A DNA stretch of 64,000 nucleotides from Spongiactinospora rosea (lineage in GTDB: Bacteria; Actinomycetota; Actinomycetes; Streptosporangiales; Streptosporangiaceae): assembly GCF_003315795.1 (NCBI RefSeq), contig NZ_QMEY01000025.1:62001-126000 (forward strand). The letters are read 5' to 3'. Position numbers and translations under genes: made by a program. Positions 33,696 through 42,801 of this stretch are shown here, piece after piece. The notes under the pieces were generated by a model. It saw only the letters and a list, made by a program, of their open reading frames with translations, had not been told where the DNA came from and made no database searches. Numbering within the stretch: position 1 is the first letter of the stretch; every line of letters starts with the position of its first letter.

Positions 33696-34409
33696 ATGAC
33701 CGTTGAGAGCGGGCCGGTCCTCGTGGAGTGCGCGGACACCGACGCGGAGCTGTTCCGCCGCTTCTACGAGACCGTGCTGGCCCCGTCGTTCCCGCCCGCC
33801 GAGCTGGTCGGCCGGGACGAGGCGCTGGCCTACTACCGCGCCCCCGCCTCCGGCGGCCTCGGCACGATCGCGCTGCTGGACGGCGAGCCCGTGGCGGGCG
33901 CGCTGGGCAGCCACTACCGCGCGAGCGGCATCCTGCTGCTGGACTACCTCGCCACCCGCGCGCAGGCGCGGGGGAGGGGGCTGGGGTCCGCGCTGATCGA
34001 CCGTGTCCGCCGGGAGTGGGTGCCCCGGGAGCGGCCCGTGGCCGTGCTCGCCGAGGTCGAGGACCCCGGCCTGCACCCGGTCACGCCGTTCGGCGACCCC
34101 GTCGCCCGGCTGCGGATGTACGAGCGGACCGGCTGGTCGCTGCTTCCGCTGGCCTACTTCCAGCCCGCGCTCGCGCCCGGCCTGCCCCGGGTGCGGGGCA
34201 TGTTCCTGCTCTGCCTCGACCCTCCGGGAGGCACCGTCCCGGCTTCGGCCGTCACCGCCTTCCTGGACGCCTACATGACCGGCTGCGAGGGCGCGGAGGC
34301 GGCGCGGTCCGACCCGGAGTTCCTGGCCCTGCGCGAGCAGGCGACGGCCTTCGGCGCGGACATCCCGCTCTGGCCCCTCTCCCGCGCCTCCGAGGTTCAC
34401 GACCGCTGA
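33696..34409 (+). CDS. GNAT-fold acetyltransferase-like protein
   Basis: 237 residues from ATG 33696, 10 bases after the dehydrogenase stop. The acetyl-CoA-binding motif is RGRGLGSALIDRVRREW near residue 92, preceded by the beta strand GILLLDYLATRAQA; ARLRMYERTGW follows, as usual in GNAT proteins. About 80 C-terminal residues go beyond the usual domain (AFLDAYMTGCEGAEAARSDPEFLALREQ). The acetylated substrate is unknown; co-transcription with the dehydrogenase suggests an amine or amino acid, by inference. Confidence 0.7.
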   Translation: MTVESGPVLVECADTDAELFRRFYETVLAPSFPPAELVGRDEALAYYRAPASGGLGTIALLDGEPVAGALGSHYRASGILLLDYLATRAQARGRGLGSALIDRVRREWVPRERPVAVLAEVEDPGLHPVTPFGDPVARLRMYERTGWSLLPLAYFQPALAPGLPRVRGMFLLCLDPPGGTVPASAVTAFLDAYMTGCEGAEAARSDPEFLALREQATAFGADIPLWPLSRASEVHDR

Positions 34410-34524
34410 CTTCGGTGGGGGGCGCGGTCCGACTTTGGATGCGCGGCGTACACCCATCTGTGTAGGCGGCGAATGGCTCCGCGCGACGATGTGGCGGGCG
34501 GGCGGCGCGGCGACGCTTGGAAGC

Positions 34525-35706
34525 ATGAGGCGAATCGAGGCGCTCGACGTCCTGCGCGGCGTGGCGATCATGGGGACGCTGGGCACCAACATCTGGCTGT
34601 TCACCGCTCCGGGCGGGCCCGGCGCGGGGATCGGGTCCGGCGCGGAGCCGGTGGAGACCTTCCTGCGGTTCCTGGCCAACGGGAAGTTCCTCGGGCTGCT
34701 GACCCTGCTCTTCGGCGTGGGACTGGAACTGCAATATCGTTCCGCGCTGCGGCGCGGCGTCCGCTGGCCCGGCTGGTACCTGTGGCGGGCGGCGCTGCTG
34801 CTCGCCGAAGGGCTGCTGCACTATGTGCTGATCTTCGAGTTCGACGTGCTGATGGGGTACGCGGTCACCTCGGTGCTGGTGGCCTACCTGATCGGGCGCA
34901 GCGACCGGGCGGTGCGCGCCTGGATGATCGCGCTGGGCGCCCTGCACGCGGTCGCGGCGGCGCTGATCACGTACGCCCTGTTCAACGTGGATTCCCAGAT
35001 CGGCGGGCCGGTCACGCCGCTGTACACCGAGGGGTCCTGGCTCGACCAGGTCGCCGCCCGGCTCCAGCTCATGCCGATCTACCGGGCCGAGTCGATCTTC
35101 ATCATCCCGATGGCCACGGTGCTGTTCCTGGCCGGTTCGCGGCTCACCCGGGCGGGCGTCTTCGAGTCCTCGGCGCGCGGCGCGCGGCTGCGCACGCGGC
35201 TCATGGTCATCGGGCTCGGGGTGGCGCTGCCGCTCAACGCGGTCACCGCGTTCGCCGATCCCGCCTGGTTCTTCGTGGACCGGTACGTGCTGCCGCCGTT
35301 CGTCGCCCTCGGGCTGCTCGGGCTGGTCACCGCCGTCGTCGCCCGGATGCGCGGTACGGCCGGGCCGCTCAGGAGGGGCCTGACCGGCGTCGGCCGCACC
35401 GCGCTGTCCTGCTACGTGTTCCAGAACCTGGTGGCCTCGGTGATCTGCTACGGCTGGGGGCTCGGCCTGGCCGCCAGGTTCGCCGACCTGCGCCCGTGGT
35501 GGGTGATCGGCGCGTGGGCCGGGATCTGCGCGCTGTTCATGGCGCTGTCCGCGCTGTGGCTGCGCTCCTTCGACCGGGGCCCGCTGGAGCTGGTCTGGCA
35601 GTGGGCCTACCGCCTGCCCCAGCGGGGACGCGCTCAGGTGGCCGGGTCCGCCGAGCAGGGCTCGCCGCCGCAGACGTCGACGACCTCCCCGACCTTGAGG
35701 AAGTGA
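34525..35706 (+). CDS. DUF418-family membrane protein
   Basis: 393 residues from ATG 34525, supported by TTGGAAG just upstream. About ten membrane segments. It begins RIEALDVLRGVAIMGTLGTNI, and ends with the DUF418 block TGVGRTALSCYVFQNLVASVICYGWGLGL, plus a Ser/Thr-rich tail. Family members resemble acyltransferase-3-type membrane proteins, and their function is not established. The 3' end overlaps the convergent secreted-protein gene by 73 bases. Confidence 0.82.
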   Translation: MRRIEALDVLRGVAIMGTLGTNIWLFTAPGGPGAGIGSGAEPVETFLRFLANGKFLGLLTLLFGVGLELQYRSALRRGVRWPGWYLWRAALLLAEGLLHYVLIFEFDVLMGYAVTSVLVAYLIGRSDRAVRAWMIALGALHAVAAALITYALFNVDSQIGGPVTPLYTEGSWLDQVAARLQLMPIYRAESIFIIPMATVLFLAGSRLTRAGVFESSARGARLRTRLMVIGLGVALPLNAVTAFADPAWFFVDRYVLPPFVALGLLGLVTAVVARMRGTAGPLRRGLTGVGRTALSCYVFQNLVASVICYGWGLGLAARFADLRPWWVIGAWAGICALFMALSALWLRSFDRGPLELVWQWAYRLPQRGRAQVAGSAEQGSPPQTSTTSPTLRK

Positions 35707-37622
35707 CCCTTCTGGGCCCGCGCCTCACGGTCGTTGCGCGGGTCGGAATGGGGGTCGCGGCCGTACTCGGGGCCGCTCGGCGGGGTGTTGGCGGTGGGTG
35801 GCGCGGGGGTGCCGCTGTCCCAGACCACCAGGGCCGAGCCCCGGTACGGCCCGCGCGGCAGCGACCCGATCCCCCAGTACGGCACGACGTCCGGACTGCG
35901 CCCGCCGGCGACGGCGGGCCGGTGGATCCGCGCCCCGATCGTCCGCGCCGCCACCTCGGCGGTCACCGGGGCGACCTGGTGGTCGCCGAACGCCACGTGC
36001 ATGAGCACCCGGTGGCGGGGCGTACCGGGCAGCGGGTCGCGGCCGAGGTGGTGGGCGTAGCCGTTGGTCTCGGCGCGGTCCCACAGCATCTGCATCAGCG
36101 CGAAGCAGACCTGCCGGGTGAGCGGGTCAGGGTAGGAGCGCTCCATCAGCGGCCGGAAGGGCGCGAAGGCCACGCTGCGGTCGAGCAGCGTGGAGTAGTT
36201 CATCCCGGTGACGCCGAGCACCGCGTTGCGCACGTCGGGGGAGAGCGCGACCAGCGCGCCCCCGGCGATGCCGCCCTGGCTGTTGCCGTCGTAGCCGAGC
36301 GCCGCCCGGTGGTCGATCAGCGGACCGCCCCGCTCGTCCTGGAACGCGGGATGCCCGGCCAGGCCGTCCGGGGTGACCATGGCCCGGCCCAGCGCGATGA
36401 AGCCGAGCAGGCTCTGCTGGAGCCGGTCGGGCACGGTGCCGAACGTGCTCAGATCGCCGAACACCGCCGCCACGTGCGGGATGTCCTCCTCCGACATGCC
36501 GATCCAGCGGGTGGCGCAGAACACCAGGTGGTGCTCGGCCGCCATCGCCCTGACGTGGCCCGCGCGGACCTCGGCGTCCCTGCCGAGCAGGCCGTGGCCG
36601 TACAGGGCGGGCGGCGCGGGACGGCGGGCGGCCGCCGACCTCGGGATCACGCAGGTGAAACCGGCCCGTACGGAGTCGCCGAGCGGGCGGGGCAGCCCAT
36701 CGGGGCCGCGGTTGAGGTTCGATCCGGGTGGGCCGCCGGGCCTGTTGAGGTAGTTCGGCACCAGGACCTCGCCGGTGACCTCGCGCGCCACCTGCGGGTC
36801 CTGCTCGGGGGTGAGGTCGGTGACCGAGGTGACGGTGAACTCCGGAGACCGGCCGCCCAGCCCGCGCAGCGTCTCGTCGCGCATCCGCAGCGCCGGTCCG
36901 GCGATGCCCTGCTCACTGGCCACGGTGAAGTCCCACGCCAGGTACAGGCCGCGGGTGGCGACCCCGGCCGAGCGCAGGTCGGCCAGCGTACGGCGCAGCG
37001 CGCGCTGCCTCGCGGCCAGCGGATCGCCCGCAGGCAGGGCGGAGCCGGCCAGCCGGGTGAAGACCTCGGGGGCGGGCAGGACGCGGCTCTCCGCGTCTCT
37101 CAGGGCCCGCAGGGCCACCGCGTAGCGGTGCCCCTCCCGCAGATTCCGGGCCGGGCGGACGATGAGCGCCCGGCGGTCCGGCCCGGGGGCGTTGGCGTCG
37201 GTCTCGGCCCAGTACGGCACGCGCTCGCCGGTACGGGTGTCCACGAGTACGATCGGCGCGTCCCGGCGCAGCGAGCGCCCCACGTCGGTCACCGGCGCGG
37301 CGCCCGTCGCGGCGAGGTCGAGCCCCGGCACATGGGCCAGCAGCATGGAACCCGGTGAGAACCCGTCGGCGAGGTTCCACAGCGCGGGGTCGATCGGGGT
37401 CCCCGCGGCGTTGCGCGGCATGGCCGCGGCGTCGAAGGCCACCCTGCGGCCGGTCGGCGTCTTGGCGGGGGTGGTGAACCAGTCGTTGGGTAAGGGCAGC
37501 AGGCACTCGGTGCCCGCCAGGGGGTCGCATCCGGATGCCGGAGCGGAGTGCGCGAGGGCGGGGGGTGTCACCAGCGACGTCCCGGCCAGCGCGAGGATCG
37601 TCAACGCGATACGCAGGCGCAC
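35634..37622 (-). CDS. Large secreted protein with alpha/beta-hydrolase-like motif
   Basis: 662 residues from GTG 37622, where AGGAGG lies 7 bases upstream. Signal peptide: RLRIALTILALAGTSLVTPPALAHSAPA. The N-terminal part (CDPLAGTECLLPLPNDWFT) is common in secreted actinobacterial and proteobacterial lipase-like proteins. A nucleophile-elbow-like GYDGNSQGGIAGG lies near residue 440, and possible acid/His residues follow (HVAFGDHQVAPVTAE near 545), so an exported esterase or lipase is likely but the activity is unproven. It overlaps the DUF418 gene at the 3' end. Confidence 0.7.
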   Translation of the reverse strand: MRLRIALTILALAGTSLVTPPALAHSAPASGCDPLAGTECLLPLPNDWFTTPAKTPTGRRVAFDAAAMPRNAAGTPIDPALWNLADGFSPGSMLLAHVPGLDLAATGAAPVTDVGRSLRRDAPIVLVDTRTGERVPYWAETDANAPGPDRRALIVRPARNLREGHRYAVALRALRDAESRVLPAPEVFTRLAGSALPAGDPLAARQRALRRTLADLRSAGVATRGLYLAWDFTVASEQGIAGPALRMRDETLRGLGGRSPEFTVTSVTDLTPEQDPQVAREVTGEVLVPNYLNRPGGPPGSNLNRGPDGLPRPLGDSVRAGFTCVIPRSAAARRPAPPALYGHGLLGRDAEVRAGHVRAMAAEHHLVFCATRWIGMSEEDIPHVAAVFGDLSTFGTVPDRLQQSLLGFIALGRAMVTPDGLAGHPAFQDERGGPLIDHRAALGYDGNSQGGIAGGALVALSPDVRNAVLGVTGMNYSTLLDRSVAFAPFRPLMERSYPDPLTRQVCFALMQMLWDRAETNGYAHHLGRDPLPGTPRHRVLMHVAFGDHQVAPVTAEVAARTIGARIHRPAVAGGRSPDVVPYWGIGSLPRGPYRGSALVVWDSGTPAPPTANTPPSGPEYGRDPHSDPRNDREARAQKGHFLKVGEVVDVCGGEPCSADPAT

Positions 37623-37880
37623 GGAGGTTCCTCCTACCGGTCGCACCGCCGGAGGGGCGGTGTGATCGGTAGCAGATCGCATGCCGGCGAGATGGTCAAC
37701 GGCCCATGCCAGGAGGGTCCCGTCCGGGGCCTCGGCACGGTCACCGGTTTCGTGTCACCGGTTCCGGCCCGCCATGGCGTCGGCGGGGTGGTGCTGCGGC
37801 GGACGTGGGGGCCGTGACTCTCGGGGGAGGGCCGGGGCGTCCGCCGCGGTGGTCGTCGGGGGTGGTCGTCCGGGGCGGGG

Positions 37881-38825
37881 TCAGCGGCGGCCGGCGGCCC
37901 TGGCGGCAGCGGCGGCGCGCTTGGCCTCGCGGCGCTCAACGAAGCGCGAGGCGGTCGTGTCGAGCCTCTCCAGGAACGAGGCCAGCTCCTCGCGGGCCTT
38001 CTCGCCCTCCGCGCCGAGCCCGCTCTTGTCGAACACCGCCCACTGGCGCAGCACCGGCATGAGCACGTCGTCGTGGTGCAGGCGCAGGTCGTAGATGCCC
38101 TCGTGGGCGATCACCATCGCCCTGCGGGCGAAGCCGGGAAGGTCGGAGCCCGGCATCTGGAAGGTGGTGACGACGTCGGTGACCGCCCGCATGGTCTGGT
38201 CGGGGTCCAGCTCGAACGCGGCGGCCAGCAGGTTGCGGTAGAAGAGCATGTGGAGGTTCTCGTCGGCGGCGATCCGGGCGAGCAGCCGCTCGCAGACGGG
38301 GTCTCCGGTCGCCTTGCCGGTGTTGCGGTGCGAGATGCGCGTCGCCAGCTCCTGGAACGACACGTACGCGAGCTGCTGGAGCATCGTGCCGTACTCGGTG
38401 GTGAAGCCGCTGTTCATGTGCGCCATCCGCTCGCGCTCCAGCGCCACCGGATCGACCGCCCTGGTGACGGTCAGATAGTCGCGCAGCGCGGTGCCGTGCC
38501 GGTCCTCTTCGGCGGTCCACCGGTGCACCCAGGTCCCCCACGCGCCGTCCCTGCCGAAGGTGGTGGCGATCTCGTGGTGGTAGCTGGGCAGGTTGTCCTC
38601 GGTGAGCAGATTGACGATCAACGAGATCCTGGCCGCCTCCGGCAGTTTGGAGTCGGCCTCGGTCCACGCCTCGCCGCCGAGGACGCCGTCGAAGGTGCGC
38701 CCCTCGCTCCACGGCACGTACTCGTGCGGGAACCACTCCTTGGCGACGCCCAGATGTCTGTCCAGCTCCCCGGCCACGACCGGCTCCAGCTCATGCAGCA
38801 ATTCGGTCTGGGTCCACTGACGCAT
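37881..38825 (-). CDS. Acyl-ACP desaturase (soluble di-iron)
   Basis: 314 residues. The ferritin-like di-iron ligands are visible: LTEDNLPSYHHEI near residue 75, WTAEEDRHGTALRDYL near 104 (EExRH), and IAADENLHMLFYRNLL near 190 (ExxH), as in plant-type stearoyl-ACP and mycobacterial DesA1/DesA2 proteins. It inserts a cis double bond into ACP-bound fatty acids using oxygen and ferredoxin, changing membrane fluidity. The C-terminus is Ala/Arg-rich. A 13-bp-arm palindrome lies 20-48 bases upstream of the start. Confidence 0.92.
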   Translation of the reverse strand: MRQWTQTELLHELEPVVAGELDRHLGVAKEWFPHEYVPWSEGRTFDGVLGGEAWTEADSKLPEAARISLIVNLLTEDNLPSYHHEIATTFGRDGAWGTWVHRWTAEEDRHGTALRDYLTVTRAVDPVALERERMAHMNSGFTTEYGTMLQQLAYVSFQELATRISHRNTGKATGDPVCERLLARIAADENLHMLFYRNLLAAAFELDPDQTMRAVTDVVTTFQMPGSDLPGFARRAMVIAHEGIYDLRLHHDDVLMPVLRQWAVFDKSGLGAEGEKAREELASFLERLDTTASRFVERREAKRAAAAARAAGRR

Positions 38826-38844
38826 ACCCGCTCCCTATGGCGAT

Positions 38845-38873
38845 CTACGCTAACGTAACCTACGTTAGCGTAG
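38845..38873 (-). promoter_or_regulatory. Strong palindromic operator before the desaturase gene
   Basis: Perfect 13-bp arms CTACGCTAACGTA (38845-38857) and TACGTTAGCGTAG (38861-38873) are separated by three bases. The centre is about 34 bases before the desaturase ATG, so a bound protein would cover the promoter or the start of transcription. Size and symmetry fit a TetR-family regulator, the usual type that controls bacterial desaturases; no such gene is in the window. Confidence 0.75.
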
Positions 38874-38913
38874 CTTTCTGCGGGTTCCGATTTGCCCCCT
38901 CCTGACCGGACGC

Positions 38914-39558
38914 TTACCGACGCTCCCCAAGGTGCGGGATGGCCATGGCGATCAGGAAGAGCGTCGCCATCACTGTGACCAGCAGCACCCGCTGGAGCAG
39001 GCCGTAATAGGCCGTCCCGTTGATCATGTCCGACACGAACGAGCCGGGGTGCGCGGCCAGGAAGGCCGCGAGCAGGCCGGTGCACCACACGGCCGCCACG
39101 CGCAGGTGGCGCAGCCGCGCGCCGCCCCTGGCGAGCATCCAGGCCGCGCACGGCACGCCGGTGAAGACCACGGCCGAGGACCAGCGGTGGATCTCCCCGC
39201 CCATGGAGCTGACGCCCGGAGTCGGGTCGGTGGGGAAGATGGCGCTGAGCAACAGGCCCAGGGCGGCGAACGTGAGCAGCACCCGGGTCGCCGCGCTGCG
39301 CGCGGGGGCCGTCTGGGCGAGCCCATAGGTGGTCCACAGGCAGCTCATCGCCAGCAGCAGGGTGCCGGCGAGCACCGTGCCCCTGGTGGCGTCGTTCAGC
39401 GCGTAGTCGCTGATCAGGCCGCTGAGCGGGCTGACGCCCACCGACGGCGTGAGGTGGGTGTAGGCCATCGCGATCAGGGCCAGCACCGGCCCGGCGGCGG
39501 CCGGCCACGACCACATGCGGGCGGACGGGGCCGACGAGGCGGACGGGGCGTCCCGCAC
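38914..39558 (-). CDS. DUF998-family membrane protein
   Basis: 214 residues from GTG 39558; ATG 39516 is an alternative start. Six membrane segments with the family pattern: GPVLALIAMAYTHLTPSVGVSPLSGLISDYALN, PTDPTPGVSSMGGEIHRWSSAVVFTGVP, and a final pair of segments ending IAMAIPHLGERR. The function of DUF998 proteins is not known. It lies 41 bases after the glycosyltransferase gene on the same strand and probably belongs to its operon. Confidence 0.72.
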   Translation of the reverse strand: MRDAPSASSAPSARMWSWPAAAGPVLALIAMAYTHLTPSVGVSPLSGLISDYALNDATRGTVLAGTLLLAMSCLWTTYGLAQTAPARSAATRVLLTFAALGLLLSAIFPTDPTPGVSSMGGEIHRWSSAVVFTGVPCAAWMLARGGARLRHLRVAAVWCTGLLAAFLAAHPGSFVSDMINGTAYYGLLQRVLLVTVMATLFLIAMAIPHLGERR

Positions 39559-39599
39559 CTTTCGCGGTGCGGGAGAGGCGGATGACGTGGGCAATGCGC

Positions 39600-40841
39600 T
39601 CAACGGGTCACACTCGCGTAGATCTGCTCGAATCTTGCCAATGAGGATTGGTGGTCGTGGGTCATCGCGATCGCCCGGCTGGCCCGGCCCATCTCCGCGC
39701 GCATCGCGTCGTCGGTCAGCAGCTCGGTCAGGTGCGCGCCCAGTGCGTGTACGTCGCCGGGCTGGAACAGGAAGCCGTTCTGGCCGGGGATCGCCAGGTG
39801 CGGCAGGGCCATCGCGTCGGCCGCCACCACCGGCAGCCCGGTGGCCATCGCCTCGAGGGTCGCGATGCTCTGCAGCTCGGCGATGCTCGGCATGGCGAAG
39901 ACGTCGGCCGCCGCGAACGTCTGCGGCATCGCCTGGTCCGGTACGAAGCCCAGGAAGCGCACCCGGTCGCCGACCCCGATCCGGGCGGCCAGCCGCTCCA
40001 GGTGCTCGCGCCGGTTGCCCCGCCCGACGAACGCGATCTGCGCGTCGGTCGCGTTGAGCACGAACGGCAGCGCCCGCACCAGGTCGTCCAGCCGCTTCTC
40101 CTCGTCCAGGCGGCCCACGAACAGGATCGTCGGGCGCTCCGGCAGGCTGATCGACTTTCGCGCCCAGGACTTGGGCTCGGCGAACGGATGGAACCGGGTC
40201 AGGTCGATGCCGCAGGAGACCGGCTCCACCTCGCCGGAGAAGCCCTGCCGGGACAGCAGCTCGGCGGCGATCCTGGTCGGGGTGGTGACGCGGTCGGCGC
40301 GGGAGAAGATCCGGTTGAGGTCGCGCCAGGCGATCCGGCCCACCCGGCCGCGCAGCTTCGCGGGGATGTGCGCGAACTGGAAGAGGTTGTCCGGCATGAA
40401 GTGGTTGGTGGCGACCACCGGCACCCCGGCGCGGCGGGCCGCCCCGATGGCCGCCCGGCCCACCACGAAGTGGCCCTGGGCGTGGACCACGTCGGGCCGC
40501 AGCTCGGCGACCAGGCGATCCAGGCGGCGCGGGAGCGACACCCGCATGGTGGGGTGGACCGGCAGCGGGGCCGAACGCAGCCGGTGTTCCCAGGTGCCGT
40601 CCACGGCCAGTCTGGCCGCCGGGCCCTCGGTGGACGGGCACGCGATGTGCACCTCGTTGCCCCGCTCGGCCAGGCCGGTCGCCAGCCGGCCGGTGAAGTA
40701 GGAGGTGCCGTTCACGTCGGGCGGGTAGGTGTCGGTGGCGATCAGCACGCGCAGCGGCCGCGCCGGGGCGGACCCGGCGCCCGGCTGGGCGGACTGGGCG
40801 GCGGTCCGCGCGTTCATGTCGGCGGGCAAGGGAAGGGCCAT
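39600..40841 (-). CDS. GT4-family glycosyltransferase
   Basis: 413 residues from ATG 40841 (GGAG six bases upstream; TTG 40853 would add four). GT-B fold: PLRVLIATDTYPPDVNGTSYFTGRLATGLAERGNEVHI at the start, VVHAQGHFVVGRAA near 120, and the C-terminal nucleotide-sugar part TILFVGRLDEEKRLDDLVRAL, VRFLGFVPDQAMPQTFAAADVFAMPSIAELQSIATLEAMATGLPVV with the E-x7-E-like motif. It resembles mannosyl- or glucosyltransferases acting on phosphatidylinositol or diacylglycerol. Preceded by a DMT-transporter gene 15 bases upstream. Confidence 0.87.
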   Translation of the reverse strand: MALPLPADMNARTAAQSAQPGAGSAPARPLRVLIATDTYPPDVNGTSYFTGRLATGLAERGNEVHIACPSTEGPAARLAVDGTWEHRLRSAPLPVHPTMRVSLPRRLDRLVAELRPDVVHAQGHFVVGRAAIGAARRAGVPVVATNHFMPDNLFQFAHIPAKLRGRVGRIAWRDLNRIFSRADRVTTPTRIAAELLSRQGFSGEVEPVSCGIDLTRFHPFAEPKSWARKSISLPERPTILFVGRLDEEKRLDDLVRALPFVLNATDAQIAFVGRGNRREHLERLAARIGVGDRVRFLGFVPDQAMPQTFAAADVFAMPSIAELQSIATLEAMATGLPVVAADAMALPHLAIPGQNGFLFQPGDVHALGAHLTELLTDDAMRAEMGRASRAIAMTHDHQSSLARFEQIYASVTR

Positions 40842-40856
40842 CTCGATCTCCAAGGG

Positions 40857-41666
40857 TCAGTGGGACAGGGGGGTGGTACGGGCCAGGGCGACGGTGCCCA
40901 CACAGGCGAGCCCCGCCGCGCCGACCGCGACGGCCACGCCGCCGGGCCCGACCGGAAGGGGTTCGCCGAGCAGCAGGGCGCCGAAGGCCACGGCGGTCAG
41001 CGGGTCGGCCACCTGGAGCGAGGCGAAGGACACCCCGAAGTGGCCCACCGAGTAGGCGCGTTGCAGCAGCATCAGCGCGACGATCGCGGGCACCGGGATC
41101 AGCAGGATGAGCCAGATCTCCCAGGTGCCCTTCACCAGGACGCGGGTGAGCGTGGCGGTCGCCCCGTAGAGGACCCCCGAACCGGCGGCGAGCAGGCCCG
41201 CGCGCAGGGACGGCGCGGCGACCCTGGAGCCCGCCCACAGCAGCAGCGCGGCGATCCCGGTGACCGTCAGCAGGGTCGCGGTCTCGCTGCCGTTGAGCGT
41301 CGGGGCGTTCCAGGCCGGCGGGACGATCAGCACCAGCCCGGCCAGCCCGGCGCTCACCGTCGCGGCGGCCAGGATCTCGGCGCCCGCGGGCCTGCGGCCC
41401 ATCAGAGCGGCCGAGATGGGCAGCGCGAACAGCAGGCTCGCCACGCCCATCGGCTGGACCACGGTGAGCGGCCCGAGGCTGAGCGCGACGATGTGCAGCC
41501 CGCCTCCGGTGATGATCGACAGGCCGCCGAGCAGCCACCGGGGGCGGCGGGCGAGCCGCAGCAGCGCATGCTCGGACGTACGGACGGCCTCGACCTGCTG
41601 CAGCGCGGCGCCGAGTGCGAAGAACAGGGCGCCGAACAGGGCAACACCGGCGGCGACCACGGTCAT
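40857..41666 (-). CDS. DMT-superfamily (EamA-like) membrane transporter
   Basis: 269 residues from ATG 41666, with AAAGGAG seven bases upstream. Nine to ten membrane segments; the internal duplication typical of DMT transporters is visible (FFALGAALQQVEAVR in the first half; PLTAVAFGALLLGEPLPVGPGGVAVAVGAAGLACVG at the end). Substrate unknown; its place ahead of a lipid-type glycosyltransferase gene would suit flipping or export of an envelope precursor, which is inference. Confidence 0.8.
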   Translation of the reverse strand: MTVVAAGVALFGALFFALGAALQQVEAVRTSEHALLRLARRPRWLLGGLSIITGGGLHIVALSLGPLTVVQPMGVASLLFALPISAALMGRRPAGAEILAAATVSAGLAGLVLIVPPAWNAPTLNGSETATLLTVTGIAALLLWAGSRVAAPSLRAGLLAAGSGVLYGATATLTRVLVKGTWEIWLILLIPVPAIVALMLLQRAYSVGHFGVSFASLQVADPLTAVAFGALLLGEPLPVGPGGVAVAVGAAGLACVGTVALARTTPLSH

Positions 41667-41836
41667 GCGCACTCCTTTCACCTGCATGAAGACATGGCGA
41701 GATGGCCGGGACGCCTCACATGGGCGTCCGGTTACGAACATTTGGCGGACTTGCCGTCACCGAGTCGGGTGTCACATGCCACCGCCCGTGATGAAATGCT
41801 CACTCTCAGCGTCGCGGATCGGCACGCGTCAAGCCA

Positions 41837-41897
41837 TAGGGGACAACCCTGAAACCTCTGGGAAATCCCTGAGGGCCGCCCCGGGGGTGATCTCTGA
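41837..41897 (-). promoter_or_regulatory. Cluster of TCAGGG-N4-CCCTGA-like dyads upstream of the DMT operon
   Basis: TAGGGGACAACCCTGA (41837-41852), TCTGGGAAATCCCTGA (41857-41872) and GGGGGTGATCTCTGA (41883-41897) lie in tandem about 170-230 bases before the DMT gene start. They share the dyad TNAGGG-N4-CCCTNA, a pattern that fits a dimeric response regulator of the NarL/LuxR type. Similar sites occur before dedA. Confidence 0.5.
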
Positions 41898-41914
41898 CGG
41901 CCCTGGGGGAGCGG

Positions 41915-42568
41915 TCAGCCCTGCGGCCTCGTCAGCTCGGCCTCGGGCTCGCCCTTCAGGTCCTTCGCGGTGTTCTTGCGCTTGCGGACATAGCGGGTGA
42001 CCTCCACCACGACGGTGATGGAGAGCGCGATCCCCAGGCCGAGCAGCAGGCCCTTGAAGGGGTCGTTCTCGAAGGCCATGCCGCCCAGGTAGCCGATCAG
42101 CACCGAGTAGATCGCCCAGGAGCCCGCGGCCAGCGAGTCGAAGAAGGAGAACGAGCGCAGCGGGTAGCCGACGGTGCCCATGCTGATGGTGGTCGCGGTA
42201 CGCCCGCCGGGGATGTAGCGGGCCACCACGAGCACCAGCCCGCCCCGCTCGGCCAGCGCGCGTTCCGCCCAGTCGAACGCCTTGGCCCGCGCGGTGCCCG
42301 GCCGTAGCCGTGCGCGTAGCCGTGCGCCCCCGGTACGCCCGATGAAGTAGGAGATATGGTCCCCGGCGAACGCGCCCAGCATGGCCGCCACCGCCACCCC
42401 GAAGACGTTGGGCTCCCCGGCGACGGCGAAGACGCCCGCGGTGATGATCGCCGTTTCGCTCGGCACCGCGGGGAAGAAGCCGTCGATCATCGCCACGGCG
42501 AACAGCGCGACATAGACCCATGGTGAGGTCATCACCTGGTGGAGGATGTCGAGGATGGCATCAGACAT
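41915..42568 (-). CDS. DedA-family (VTT-domain) membrane protein
   Basis: 217 residues. The DedA pattern is complete: MIDGFFPAVPSETAIITAGV, the re-entrant GAFAGDHISYFIGRTGGARL, the ARYIPGGRTATTISMGTVGYPLRSFSFFDSLAAGSWA motif with its essential arginines, then two C-terminal helices. DedA proteins are thought to flip undecaprenyl phosphate or phospholipids across the inner membrane and support envelope integrity and drug resistance. A charged C-terminal tail follows. Confidence 0.9.
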   Translation of the reverse strand: MSDAILDILHQVMTSPWVYVALFAVAMIDGFFPAVPSETAIITAGVFAVAGEPNVFGVAVAAMLGAFAGDHISYFIGRTGGARLRARLRPGTARAKAFDWAERALAERGGLVLVVARYIPGGRTATTISMGTVGYPLRSFSFFDSLAAGSWAIYSVLIGYLGGMAFENDPFKGLLLGLGIALSITVVVEVTRYVRKRKNTAKDLKGEPEAELTRPQG

Positions 42569-42641
42569 GGTCAGCAGGTCTCCGGGTCGTGGGCGGATCG
42601 GGCACCACTAGAACCTTCTCGCGGCGGGGTGCCCGGGGCCA

Positions 42642-42703
42642 TCAGGGATCACCCCCTAATGGCCGGGCGGCATCCCCGACACAGGGTCAGGGAATCCCCG
42701 ATA
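42642..42703 (-). promoter_or_regulatory. Two TCAGGG-type sites upstream of dedA
   Basis: TCAGGGATCACCCCCTA (42642-42658) and TCAGGGAATCCCCGATA (42687-42703) start 45 bp apart, 74-135 bases before the dedA ATG. They resemble the dyads before the DMT operon, in particular the one at 41883-41897, which is nearly the reverse complement of the first site here. Confidence 0.5.
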
Positions 42704-42801
42704 GAGACGCTACGTACCCGTGCCCGCCCGCGCATCGCCCCTTCGTCCGCGGCTTCTCGTACTTCTCTAAGACTTTTGGATGATGTGGCGGAAGCGGTCC
42801 G

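Noticed and set aside
34473..37358. Long plus-strand frame across the DUF418 and secreted-protein genes
   Set aside because: It covers two recognised genes in other frames and has the low-complexity Arg/Gly composition of an out-of-frame reading.
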